From Flavobacterium sp. LC2016-13 (lineage in GTDB: Bacteria > Bacteroidota > Bacteroidia > Flavobacteriales > Flavobacteriaceae): 64,000 bases of DNA. Below, piece by piece: positions 26,471-34,696 of this stretch (within the stretch, counting starts at the first letter, position 1; every line of letters begins with the position of its first letter). The DNA lies in NCBI RefSeq assembly GCF_009707955.1, contig NZ_WMDQ01000009.1, positions 1 through 64,000 of the forward strand, given 5' to 3'. The notes beneath the pieces were generated by a model. The model had not been told where the DNA came from and ran no database searches. It saw only the letters and a list, made by a program, of their open reading frames with translations. The translations under genes and the position numbers were made by a program.

Positions 26471-26546
26471 AGCCCCGATAGAAATGGAAATCCTTTTGTG
26501 CCGGAGTTCGGCATAAAAGATTGGAATGTATAGCGGGACAAGTGGT
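26471..26546. repeat. structured dispersed repeat, AGCCCCGAT family, copy 2
   Basis: Begins AGCCCCGATAG and ends with TATAGCGGGACAAGT, as in the copy at 15191-15277. The inner hairpin is CCTTTTGTGCC / GGCATAAAAG around GGAGTTC. Sequence of the inner stem differs from copy 1 while pairing is kept. Confidence 0.7.
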
Positions 26547-26581
26547 CATTTGGAAACGATTATTTCTGCTTCAAATAAAAA

Positions 26582-27826
26582 CTATTCATAACGCAAAGCC
26601 TCAATAGGATCTAATTGAGAAGCTTTTATTGCAGGATATAAACCAGAAACAATGGCAACCGCAAAACTGGTTGCAAAAGCGGCAAAAATTGCTACCCACG
26701 GAATCACAAAAGCAAAACTCATTGCAGCTGCAAAAGCAAAACCAACCAGAATTCCCAAAACGATTCCAACCAAACCGCCAATTTGACCAATCAATAAAGT
26801 TTCGATAAAAAACTGAACCGAAATTGTGACTTTTGTAGCGCCTAAAGCTTTACGAACACCAATTTCTCTCGTACGTTCTGTAACCGATACAATCATAATA
26901 TTCATTAAGGCAATTGATGATCCTAAAATAGTAATGATACTGATAAGCCAGGAAGCCCAGCCTAAATATTTAGTAATTCCGAGGATTCTGTTAATTAAAT
27001 CATCGCTTCGGCCAATGCCAAAATTATTATCACGAACCGGACTTAATTTACGAACGCGACGCATGGTACTTGTTGCATTATCAACGGCTTCGTCTAAAAG
27101 TTCTTTTTTAGAAACCATAACGCTCATGGTATAATTAATATTAGGAGCAGTAAATAAAGAACGTGCAACCTGAATAGGAATTAAAACACGTAAATCCTGA
27201 CTATGTCCAAAAGTTGATCCTTTTTCTTTTAAGACTCCAATAACTTTAAAACGAGCACCGCGAATTGAAATAACTTTATCAATTGGATTAACATCTTTTA
27301 ATAATCCTTTCTCAAAATCAGAACCCACAATACAGGAATACGTATTATTATCAATATCAAATTGATTGAAAGAACGGCCTAAAGTGGTTTCTAAACCTGA
27401 GTTGGAAATAAAATGCTCATCGACACCAACAATTGTAATTTCAGGATCTGTTTTTTTATCTACATATTTTACTTCTGCCGTTGTAGTTGCGGTAAAAGAC
27501 AAAGAGGTTTCGGTAAAAGGATATTTAAATTTATTTTTGAAAGCAACAGCTTCGGGATATGAAATAATTGGGTTTATGATTTCACGTTCTTTTCCTCCAC
27601 GATTTTTAACGTTGTTTTCGTATTGATTGATGTTGAATGTATTAGCACCCATTGATGCAAAATTGGTCGAAACCGTATTTTCAAGCGCGGTTACAACCGT
27701 TAGAATTCCAACCAAAGCCGTAATTCCAATAGCGATGATTAATACAGTAAGAATAGTACGCAGCAATTGTGTTTTGATAGAACCAAAAGCAATTCGGATA
27801 TTTTCTTTAAATAATTTTAGCATCAT
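26582..27826 (-). CDS. MacB-like ABC transporter permease
   Basis: Integral-membrane permease of the MacB/FtsX type, about 414 aa from the ATG at 27826. A first TM helix (about 18-40) is followed by a large periplasmic MacB_PCD domain. Three C-terminal TMs follow, with ALMNIMIVSVTERTREIGVR and KALGA between the first two. No ATPase or membrane-fusion protein is adjacent, so its partners lie elsewhere. Role in export of a lipoprotein, lipid or toxic compound is unknown. Confidence 0.88.
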   Translation of the reverse strand: MMLKLFKENIRIAFGSIKTQLLRTILTVLIIAIGITALVGILTVVTALENTVSTNFASMGANTFNINQYENNVKNRGGKEREIINPIISYPEAVAFKNKFKYPFTETSLSFTATTTAEVKYVDKKTDPEITIVGVDEHFISNSGLETTLGRSFNQFDIDNNTYSCIVGSDFEKGLLKDVNPIDKVISIRGARFKVIGVLKEKGSTFGHSQDLRVLIPIQVARSLFTAPNINYTMSVMVSKKELLDEAVDNATSTMRRVRKLSPVRDNNFGIGRSDDLINRILGITKYLGWASWLISIITILGSSIALMNIMIVSVTERTREIGVRKALGATKVTISVQFFIETLLIGQIGGLVGIVLGILVGFAFAAAMSFAFVIPWVAIFAAFATSFAVAIVSGLYPAIKASQLDPIEALRYE

Positions 27827-27991
27827 GACCAATTTGTCACGAAAATACGGTTTTTGTTACAAGTTTGTTTTGGAACTGGCATTATTTATTTTAAAAAATA
27901 AGATATTTGCAGACTTAATTAAGTCGAAAGTTGGAAAGTTATAAAGTCGAAAGTCTAAAAAAGACCAATGATCTAAAAAAAAGAAATAAAT

Positions 27992-28066
27992 TAATTTTAA
28001 AGATTTTAGATTTTAGTTCTCAAAGAAATCTAAAATCTAGAATCAACAATCTAAAATATTAAATCA
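27992..28066. repeat. AATCTAAAATCTA palindromic repeat upstream of hisS
   Basis: AAAGATTTTAGATTTTAG faces AAATCTAAAATCTAGAATC, then a further CAACAATCTAAAATATT continues to within two bases of the hisS ATG. A second member lies at 33092-33170 before the NatB-like gene. Confidence 0.8.
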
Positions 28067-28068
28067 AA

Positions 28069-29496
28069 ATGGCTTCAAAACCAAGTATACCACAAGGAAC
28101 AAGAGATTTTTCGCCTGCAGAGGTGTCAAAACGTCAATATATAATTCAGACGATAAAAAATAATTTTGAAAAATTTGGTTTTCAGCCAATCGAAACTCCT
28201 TCTTTTGAAAATTCAGATACCTTAATGGGGAAATATGGAGAAGAAGGTGATCGTTTGATTTTTAAAATATTGAATTCGGGTAATTTTTTCTTCAATAAAA
28301 ATAAAATTGAATTGCCGGAATCTATAGAAGCATTACAAGTTAATTCTGCTGAAACTATTGATTTGAATCAAAGAATTGAATTAAATAAATTTACCGGAAA
28401 AATTTCAGAAAAAGCATTGCGTTACGATTTAACAGTTCCGTTTGCGAGATATGTGGTACAACACCAAAATGAAATTGAATTTCCTTTTAAAAGATACCAG
28501 ATTCAACCGGTTTGGAGAGCTGACAGACCACAAAGAGGCCGTTACAGAGAATTTTATCAATGTGATGCCGATGTTGTTGGTTCAAAGTCTTTATGGCAGG
28601 AAGTAGAATTGGTTCAGCTTTATGATACCGTTTTTACATCTTTAGGTTTAGAAGGTGTTACAATTAAAATCAATAACAGAAAAATATTATCCGGAATTGC
28701 AGAAGTTATCGGAGCTTCAGATAAATTAATCGATTTTACAGTTGCTTTAGATAAGCTTGATAAAATTGGTGAGGACGGCGTTAAAAAAGAAATGATCGAA
28801 AAAGGCATTGCTGAAGAAGCTTTGGTTAAAGTACAGCCGCTTTTTAATTTCACCGGAACTTTTGCAGATAAAATCAGCCAGCTTTCTTCATTATTAGCTT
28901 CATCAGAAGAAGGAATGAAAGGAGTAGAAGAACTTAAATTTATTTGTGACAATGTGGCAACTTTAGGTTTGTCGACAGCAATTTTAGATCTTGATGTAAC
29001 GCTTGCTCGTGGATTGAACTATTATACCGGAGCTATTTTTGAAGTAGCAGCACCAAAAACGGTTTCAATGGGTTCTATTGGAGGCGGAGGAAGATACGAC
29101 GATTTAACGGGTATTTTTGGTTTAAAAAATATGAGCGGTGTTGGGATATCTTTTGGATTAGATCGTATTTATTTAGTTTTAGAAGAATTACAATTATTTC
29201 CGGAAACTGTAGCAGCAACATCAAAAGCAATATTTATTAATTATGGAGATAAAGAAGCTTTGTACGCTTCAAAAGCAATCCAGAAATTAAGACAAGAAAA
29301 TATAAAAGTAGAATTGTACCCTGATAATGTAAAAGTTGGAAAACAGTTTCAATATGCAGACAAACGTTTGATTCCGTTTGCAGTAATTGCCGGAGATCAG
29401 GAAATTGCTTCGAATTCTTATGCACTTAAAAATTTAGTGACAGGAGAACAGGTTTCTGTAGATTTTGAAGGATTGAAAAATGCTTTATTGGCATAA
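28069..29496 (+). CDS. hisS: histidyl-tRNA synthetase
   Basis: Class II aminoacyl-tRNA synthetase. Motif 2 VWRADRPQRGRYREFYQ and the HisA motif ARGLNYYTGAIFE are present, with SMGSIGGGGRYDDLTGIFG as motif-3-region sequence and an anticodon-binding C-terminal domain. 475 aa. Its start is placed immediately after a palindromic repeat. The last ~65 bases of the gene have a decayed duplicate 156 bases beyond the stop (29652-29707). Confidence 0.96.
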   Translation: MASKPSIPQGTRDFSPAEVSKRQYIIQTIKNNFEKFGFQPIETPSFENSDTLMGKYGEEGDRLIFKILNSGNFFFNKNKIELPESIEALQVNSAETIDLNQRIELNKFTGKISEKALRYDLTVPFARYVVQHQNEIEFPFKRYQIQPVWRADRPQRGRYREFYQCDADVVGSKSLWQEVELVQLYDTVFTSLGLEGVTIKINNRKILSGIAEVIGASDKLIDFTVALDKLDKIGEDGVKKEMIEKGIAEEALVKVQPLFNFTGTFADKISQLSSLLASSEEGMKGVEELKFICDNVATLGLSTAILDLDVTLARGLNYYTGAIFEVAAPKTVSMGSIGGGGRYDDLTGIFGLKNMSGVGISFGLDRIYLVLEELQLFPETVAATSKAIFINYGDKEALYASKAIQKLRQENIKVELYPDNVKVGKQFQYADKRLIPFAVIAGDQEIASNSYALKNLVTGEQVSVDFEGLKNALLA

Positions 29497-29545
29497 TTTG
29501 ATATAAAGTGTTTAGCCACAGATTAAAAGGATTGTTTAGATTTTT

Positions 29546-29647
29546 GTTTCACGCAGATTCGGCAGATTGAAGCAGATTTAATTTGATTTTGATATAAAAT
29601 AATCTGTTTTAATCTGCCTAAATCTTTTTTAAAATCTGCGTGAAATA
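29546..29647. repeat. CGCAGATT palindromic repeat, copy 2
   Basis: GTTTCACGCAGATTCGGCAG on the left faces TTTTAAAATCTGCGTGAAAT on the right. The inner part also pairs (GCAGATTTAA / TTAATCTGC). It sits between hisS and a decayed copy of the hisS 3' end. Confidence 0.85.
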
Positions 29648-29651
29648 ATTT

Positions 29652-29707
29652 TTTTTAGTAACAAGCGAATAGATTTCGAAAGATTGAAAAAAGCTTTATT
29701 AGGTTAA
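29652..29707 (+). pseudogene. decayed duplicate of the hisS 3' end
   Basis: The last 38 bases (TAGATTTCGAAAGATTGAAA and on to TTAGGTTAA) match the hisS terminus at 29459-29496 at 32 of 38 positions, including a stop codon in the same place. The bases before it (TTTAGTAACAAGCGAA) match hisS TTTAGTGACAGGAGAA, with about 11 bases missing between the blocks. Conceptual tail DFERLKKALLG against DFEGLKNALLA in HisS. It has no start and is not a gene. Confidence 0.85.
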
Positions 29708-29827
29708 CTGTTTGGAACGAAGGTTTTTGCCGTAGATTGCACAGTTTTAAAGGATTTTCTTTTTAAATCTCTATGTGAAATAGTTGCTGGGAAAGAAAAA
29801 ATACTTTTAATTTGCCGACCTTAAGTT

Positions 29828-29898
29828 ACGGGCGTAGTTCAAGGGTAGAATAGCGGTCTCCAAAACCGTTGATGGGGGTTCGAATCCCTCCGCCCGTG
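29828..29898 (+). tRNA. tRNA-Trp (anticodon CCA)
   Basis: Acceptor stem ACGGGCG / CGCCCGT with discriminator G, anticodon arm GCGGT-CTCCAAA-ACCGT, and T arm GGGGGTTCGAATCCCTC. The CCA end is not encoded. A terminator hairpin follows about 50 bases later. Confidence 0.95.
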
Positions 29899-29948
29899 CA
29901 ATAATCTAAAACTTTCGAAAAGTAAAAAGGTAAAAAAAGAGATAAAAA

Positions 29949-29983
29949 AAAAGCTTCGTCTGAAATAGGCGAAGCTTTTTTTA
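29949..29983 (+). terminator. terminator after tRNA-Trp
   Basis: Stem AAAAGCTTCG / CGAAGCTTTT with a 7-T tail. Confidence 0.85.
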
Positions 29984-30206
29984 ATATAAGGTAAACTTGA
30001 ATTAATAATTATTTATGAAGCCGAGGCTAACCCTTAAATTCAATTTTGATAGGCAATAATTTATTTTATATATTGGTGCCTCAAATTTACTACAAACTAA
30101 AACGTAATAGTCTTAAAATTATACTAATTTTTTCTCTTACAAAAAAGAATTTTAAAGTACTGAATTTTAATAGAGTGACAATTTGACATTTTAAAACATT
30201 TGGCAG
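29984..30206. other. AT-rich gap before grpE
   Basis: With the flanking terminator and promoter this fills the 339-base stretch between tRNA-Trp and grpE. I see no convincing ORF or RNA structure here. A CIRCE element (the inverted repeat that binds HrcA) is not visible, so heat-shock control would have to come from elsewhere. Confidence 0.5.
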
Positions 30207-30214
30207 TACTTTTG
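30182..30214 (+). promoter_or_regulatory. promoter of grpE-dnaJ
   Basis: A -33 element TTTG (30182-30185) and a -7 element TACTTTTG (30207-30214) are separated by 21 bases, close to the Bacteroidota housekeeping consensus. It lies 24 bases before the ATG at 30238. Confidence 0.7.
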
Positions 30215-30237
30215 CAATCCAAAAGAAAGAATTGAAA

Positions 30238-30816
30238 ATGAAGTTTAAGAATATTTTTAAAAATACAAATAATATGACTACGGAAAATACAGAATTCGAT
30301 CAGGAATTAGATGATGTAACGTTAGAAAACAATGCCAACGGTGAGCAATTAATTGTTGAAGAATTAAGTGTTGAAGAGCAATTGGCTCAAGACTTGGCAA
30401 AAGAAAAAGATAAGTTTTTGAGATTATTTGCCGAATTTGAAAATTACAAAAAAAGAACTTCAAAAGAGCGTATGGATTTGTTTAAAACAGCAAACCAAGA
30501 AGTTTTGTTAGCAATGCTTCCTGTTTTGGATGATTTTGACAGAGCAACTGTAGAGATCAACAAATCTGATGATGAAAATTTGAAAAAAGGAGTAGAGTTG
30601 ATTCACGAAAAGCTAAAAAGCACTTTAGTTTCTAAAGGTTTAGAGCAAGTTGAAGTAAGAGCAGGTGATGCTTTTAATGCTGATTTTGCTGAAGCAATTA
30701 CCCAAATTCCAGCTCCGTCTGACAAATTAAAAGGGAAAATTGTTGATGTTATTGAAAAAGGATACAAATTAGGAGACAAAATTATTCGTTTCCCTAAAGT
30801 GGTTATCGGAAACTAA
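30238..30816 (+). CDS. grpE: nucleotide exchange factor GrpE
   Basis: DnaK nucleotide-exchange factor. An acidic N-terminal region precedes the long coiled coil; then FAEFENYKKRTSKERMDLFK and the beta-domain GDAFNADFAEAITQIPAPSD with IEKGYKLGDKIIRFPKVVIG are diagnostic. The ATG at 30238 is used; an ATG at 30274 (MTTENTEF) is an alternative. About 192 aa. It heads a two-gene operon with dnaJ; dnaK is not in the window. Confidence 0.95.
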   Translation: MKFKNIFKNTNNMTTENTEFDQELDDVTLENNANGEQLIVEELSVEEQLAQDLAKEKDKFLRLFAEFENYKKRTSKERMDLFKTANQEVLLAMLPVLDDFDRATVEINKSDDENLKKGVELIHEKLKSTLVSKGLEQVEVRAGDAFNADFAEAITQIPAPSDKLKGKIVDVIEKGYKLGDKIIRFPKVVIGN

Positions 30817-30894
30817 AAAATGCAAATAAAATTCTAAAAACCAATTTTTTAGCATTGGGATTTGGAATTTGTAGTTTGGAATTTAAACCTAATT

Positions 30895-32004
30895 ATGAAA
30901 AAAGATTTTTACGAAATATTAGGCATTTCAAAAAATGCTGACGCTGCCGAAATTAAAAAAGCTTACCGAAAAAGTGCGCTAAAATATCACCCGGATAAAA
31001 ATCCAGGCGACAAAGAGGCAGAAGAAAACTTTAAACTTGCAGCAGAAGCTTATGAAGTTTTAAGTGATCCTAACAAAAAAGCAAAATACGACCAATACGG
31101 ACATCAGGCTTTTGATGGTTCTGGCGGATTTGGCGGTGGTCACGGCGGTATGAATATGGATGACATTTTCAGCCAGTTTGGTGATATTTTTGGTGGAGGA
31201 TTTGGCGGTTTCGGTGGAGGCGGAGGTGGCCCTCGTCGCGCTAAAGGAAGCAATCTTCGAATTAAAGTAAAATTAACTTTAGATGAAATTGCAAATGGTG
31301 TTGAGAAAAAAGTAAAAGTAAAACGTAAAGTTCAGGCTAAAGGTGTTACCTACAAAACGTGTTCGACTTGTAACGGTCAAGGACAGGTAATGCGTGTAAC
31401 AAACACAATTTTAGGAAGAATGCAATCTGCATCAACTTGTCCTACTTGTGGCGGTTCTGGACAAATTTTAGATAAAAGACCTTCTGAAGCAGATGCTCAG
31501 GGAATGGTTTTAGAAGATGAAACAGTTTCTATCAAAATTCCTGCTGGAGTTGTTGACGGAATGCAACTAAAAGTTTCAAATAAAGGAAATGATGCTCCGG
31601 GAAATAGTATTCCGGGAGATTTAATTGTTGCGATCGAAGAATTAGAACACGAATTCCTGAAACGTGAAGGAGAAAATATACATTTTGATTTGTATATCAG
31701 TTTTCCTGAAGCAGTTTTAGGAGTTTCTAAAGATATTGAAGCAATCAACGGAAAAGTTCGTATTAAACTGGAAGAAGGAATTCAATCCGGAAAAATCTTA
31801 AGATTAAAAGGAAAAGGAATTCCAAGTATAAACGGTTACGGAAGTGGTGATTTGCTAGTTCACGTAAATGTTTGGACACCAAAAACGTTGAATAAAGAGC
31901 AAAAACAATTTTTTGAAAACGCTTTAAACGACGAGCACTTTGTTCCGAGTCCTGAAAAATCAGAAAAATCATTTTTTGAAAAAGTAAAAGATATGTTTTC
32001 ATAA
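30895..32004 (+). CDS. dnaJ: chaperone DnaJ with a reduced zinc region
   Basis: Hsp40 co-chaperone that delivers substrates to DnaK. Start at ATG 30895 (MKKDFYEILG); upstream in-frame sequence is repeat-like. The J domain carries HPD at 32-34. A Gly/Phe-rich linker covers about 74-112. The zinc region holds only two CxxCxGxG motifs (C156/C159 and C182/C185) instead of the usual four. By context these match motifs 2 and 3 of E. coli DnaJ, so zinc centre II is kept and centre I is missing. The C-terminal substrate domains are normal. 369 aa. Confidence 0.95.
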   Translation: MKKDFYEILGISKNADAAEIKKAYRKSALKYHPDKNPGDKEAEENFKLAAEAYEVLSDPNKKAKYDQYGHQAFDGSGGFGGGHGGMNMDDIFSQFGDIFGGGFGGFGGGGGGPRRAKGSNLRIKVKLTLDEIANGVEKKVKVKRKVQAKGVTYKTCSTCNGQGQVMRVTNTILGRMQSASTCPTCGGSGQILDKRPSEADAQGMVLEDETVSIKIPAGVVDGMQLKVSNKGNDAPGNSIPGDLIVAIEELEHEFLKREGENIHFDLYISFPEAVLGVSKDIEAINGKVRIKLEEGIQSGKILRLKGKGIPSINGYGSGDLLVHVNVWTPKTLNKEQKQFFENALNDEHFVPSPEKSEKSFFEKVKDMFS

Positions 32005-32038
32005 GCTAAACTTTTTCTAAAAGGCATAAATAATTATA

Positions 32039-32076
32039 AAAACCCATTCTAATGCAAATTTAGAATGGGTTTTTTG
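32039..32076 (+). terminator. terminator after dnaJ
   Basis: Stem AACCCATTCTAA / TTAGAATGGGTT followed by a T run, about 35 bases after dnaJ. Confidence 0.85.
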
Positions 32077-32167
32077 CGTATTATTACGCAGATTCGCTTC
32101 GAATTATTTACTTTTACAGGCCGTTAATCACAATGGTCAAACTGACGCAGAAAATTCTAAAAATAGC

Positions 32168-33094
32168 ATGAGCAACTTACTCGAAGTACATAAAGTCGTA
32201 AAACAATACGGTGATTATGTAGCGCTTAACGAAGTTTCATTAAATGTACCAAAAGGTAGTATTTATGGACTATTAGGTCCAAATGGGGCTGGAAAAACTT
32301 CCCTTATCCGAATCATAAATCAAATTACATTGCCAGATAGTGGCGAAGTAATTCTTGATGGAGAAAAATTGCAGCCAAAACACGTGCAGACAATTGGGTA
32401 TCTTCCTGAAGAAAGAGGATTGTATACTTCTATGAAAGTAGGAGAACAATGTTTGTATCTGGCACAAATGAAAGGACTTTCTAAAGCAGAAGCAAAAGTG
32501 CAATTAGAATATTGGTTTGATCGATTGGGAATTCAGGGTTGGTGGAACAAGAAAATCCAGGAACTTTCTAAAGGAATGGCACAAAAAATTCAGTTTGTGG
32601 TTTGTGTATTGCATAAACCAAAATTGCTGATTTTTGATGAACCATTTTCCGGATTTGACCCTGTAAATGCCAATATCATTAAAGATGAAATTTTAGCATT
32701 GAAAGAACAAGGCGCGACAATTATTTTTTCGACACACAGAATGGAAAGTGTTGAAGAACTTTGCGATCATATTGCCTTAATTCATAAATCGAATAAACTG
32801 ATCGAAGGAAAAGTAAGTGATGTAAAACGCCAGTTTAAAACCAATAGTTTTGAAGTTGGAATTCTGACAGATAATGTTGAAGGCCTGATGTATGACATTA
32901 CACAAAAATTTACCGTTTCGCCTGCCAATTTTAAATCGCTAAATGATGATTTGAAATTAGATATTCAAATAGGAAATGCAACGCCAAATGAGTTATTACA
33001 TCTTTTAACACAAAGAGGACAAGTAACACATTTCGTAGAAAAAATACCAAGTGTAAACGATATTTTTATTCAAACAGTAACTGAAAAAGTTTAG
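32168..33094 (+). CDS. ABC transporter ATP-binding protein, NatA-like
   Basis: A 308-aa ATPase. Walker A GPNGAGKTS, signature LSKGMAQKIQ, Walker B LLIFDEPFSGFDP and switch-His STHRMES are intact. The C-terminal ~80 residues form a DUF4162-like domain common in NatA-type exporters. It pairs with the permease gene starting 78 bases downstream; the gap is filled by a palindromic repeat that begins within its stop codon. Confidence 0.93.
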   Translation: MSNLLEVHKVVKQYGDYVALNEVSLNVPKGSIYGLLGPNGAGKTSLIRIINQITLPDSGEVILDGEKLQPKHVQTIGYLPEERGLYTSMKVGEQCLYLAQMKGLSKAEAKVQLEYWFDRLGIQGWWNKKIQELSKGMAQKIQFVVCVLHKPKLLIFDEPFSGFDPVNANIIKDEILALKEQGATIIFSTHRMESVEELCDHIALIHKSNKLIEGKVSDVKRQFKTNSFEVGILTDNVEGLMYDITQKFTVSPANFKSLNDDLKLDIQIGNATPNELLHLLTQRGQVTHFVEKIPSVNDIFIQTVTEKV

Positions 33095-33170
33095 ATTTCA
33101 GATTTTAGATCTCAGAATAAACCCCTTGAATCTAAAATCTAAAGTCAACAATCTAAAATCTAAAATCAAG
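33092..33170. repeat. AATCTAAAATCTA palindromic repeat between the ABC genes
   Basis: TTAGATTTCAGATTTTAGAT faces AATCTAAAATCTAAAGTC, then CAACAATCTAAAATCTAAAA continues to 2 bases before the next ATG. It shares the run AATCTAAAATCTA..TCAACAATCTAAAAT with the copy before hisS at 27992-28066. It begins inside the stop codon of the ATPase gene. Confidence 0.85.
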
Positions 33171-33172
33171 AA

Positions 33173-34489
33173 ATGAGTATAATTTCATTAATTATAAAAA
33201 GAGAATTCATTGCAAAAGTTCGCAATAAATCTTTTGTTGTCATGACTTTTTTAAGTCCGTTGCTGTTTGTGGCAATTGCGGGATTTATTGGTTATTTGAG
33301 TTCGATGAAAGCAGATACCAAACGAATTGCGATTCATGATGAAACAGGTTTGTTTGCAGATGATTTTGTAAAGCAGAATAATTACGGAGCAGAATACCGA
33401 TATTTGAATTTATCTGAAATAGATGTAAAGTCCCTAAAAGACAGTATTACGAAAGAAAATTTCGAAGGACTAATTGTAATTCCGAAAACAGATAATTCAA
33501 AAGATTTAGAAAGCAAAATTCAGTTTATTTCGAATAATAGTCCAAGCATTGTTTTTATCGAAAAAACGCAGAACGTTATTGCTTCAAAAATAACAAAACT
33601 CAATCTTGAAAAAGCAAAACTTGATACTTTAGCGATTCAAAAAGCGCAATCAGATGTCAATATCCATTTGATAAAAGCTTCTGGAGAAGAAAGTCTTAAA
33701 GGATTAAATGAAATAAAAATTGGTATTGGCGGCGTTTTCGGTTATTTAATTATGATGTTCATCATCATTTACGGAAATATGGTAATGCGAAGCGTTATCG
33801 AAGAGAAAACCAACAGAATTATCGAAATCATTATTTCATCAGTAAAACCATTTCAGTTAATGATTGGTAAAATCGTTGGAACTTCGCTTGCAGGTTTGCT
33901 TCAATTCATAATTTGGGCCATTATTGGTTTAGGATTAATGTTTGCAGCATCAGCATTTTTTGGAGTAAATGTTGGGCCAACGGCTAAAATTCCACCAGAA
34001 TTAATGCATTCGGCACAACAAGAATTTTCAGGATCAGCACAAATGTATATTAGAGAATTATGGAATTTGCCAATCGCCAGTATTTTAATTGGTTTTGTGG
34101 TTTATTTTATTGGAGGATACTTTTTGTACAGTTCATTTTATGCGGCAATTGGAGCAGCTGTCGACAATCAAACCGATTCTCAGCAATTTCTTTTACCGAT
34201 AATTATGCCACTTATTTTAAGTGTTTACGTTGGTTTTTTTACTGTAGTAAATGATCCGCACGGAACAGTTGCAGTTGTATTTTCCATGATTCCGCTTACA
34301 TCACCAATCGTAATGTTAATGCGAATTCCGTTTGGGGTGCCGTGGTGGCAAATCGCAATTTCGGTATCATTATTGTTTGCTACCTTTTTCCTTGTCGTTT
34401 GGTTCGCAGCAAAAATTTACCGTGTAGGTATTTTAATGTACGGCAAAAAACCAACCTGGAAGGAATTGTATAAATGGCTGAAGTACTAG
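33173..34489 (+). CDS. ABC-2 type permease, NatB-like
   Basis: A 438-aa membrane protein. TM1 (about 20-42) is followed by a ~135-residue extracytoplasmic domain, then a cluster of five or six TMs, with MRSVIEEKTNRIIEIIISSV and KPFQLMIGKIVGT as the conserved ABC2_membrane_3 core. With the preceding ATPase it forms an exporter like the NatAB sodium extruder. The actual substrate is not known. Confidence 0.9.
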   Translation: MSIISLIIKREFIAKVRNKSFVVMTFLSPLLFVAIAGFIGYLSSMKADTKRIAIHDETGLFADDFVKQNNYGAEYRYLNLSEIDVKSLKDSITKENFEGLIVIPKTDNSKDLESKIQFISNNSPSIVFIEKTQNVIASKITKLNLEKAKLDTLAIQKAQSDVNIHLIKASGEESLKGLNEIKIGIGGVFGYLIMMFIIIYGNMVMRSVIEEKTNRIIEIIISSVKPFQLMIGKIVGTSLAGLLQFIIWAIIGLGLMFAASAFFGVNVGPTAKIPPELMHSAQQEFSGSAQMYIRELWNLPIASILIGFVVYFIGGYFLYSSFYAAIGAAVDNQTDSQQFLLPIIMPLILSVYVGFFTVVNDPHGTVAVVFSMIPLTSPIVMLMRIPFGVPWWQIAISVSLLFATFFLVVWFAAKIYRVGILMYGKKPTWKELYKWLKY

Positions 34490-34497
34490 CTTTTTAA

Positions 34498-34682
34498 AGT
34501 TGCAAAGGTTCAGAGGTACAGAGGTTCAAAGGTTTTAAAATTTGATTTTTGTAACTTAGAATAAACAACTTAAAGAATTATACTAGAACTTAAAAAAAAA
34601 GATATTACTAATAACAGGTTAAAAGGAATTAATAGCGACAAAGATTTTAAAACTTTGTACCTCTGAACCTTTGCAACTTTGA
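34498..34682. repeat. AAGGTTCAGAGG long inverted repeat
   Basis: The left arm (AGTTGCAAAGGTTCAGAGGT from 34498, running to 34541) and right arm (34644-34679, ending CTGAACCTTTGCAACT) are complementary over about 35 bases apart from an 8-9 base insertion in the left arm. About 100 bases of AT-rich spacer lie between. It fills the gap before the response regulator. Confidence 0.85.
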
Positions 34683-34696
34683 ACCTTAGAAAAAAA

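Noticed and set aside
29899..30237. CIRCE/HrcA site upstream of grpE
   Set aside because: No TTAGCACTC-N9-GAGTGCTAA inverted repeat is visible.
34498..34682. Insertion-sequence remnant (terminal inverted repeats)
   Set aside because: The spacer is only ~100 bases with no transposase remnant and no flanking target duplication that I can see.
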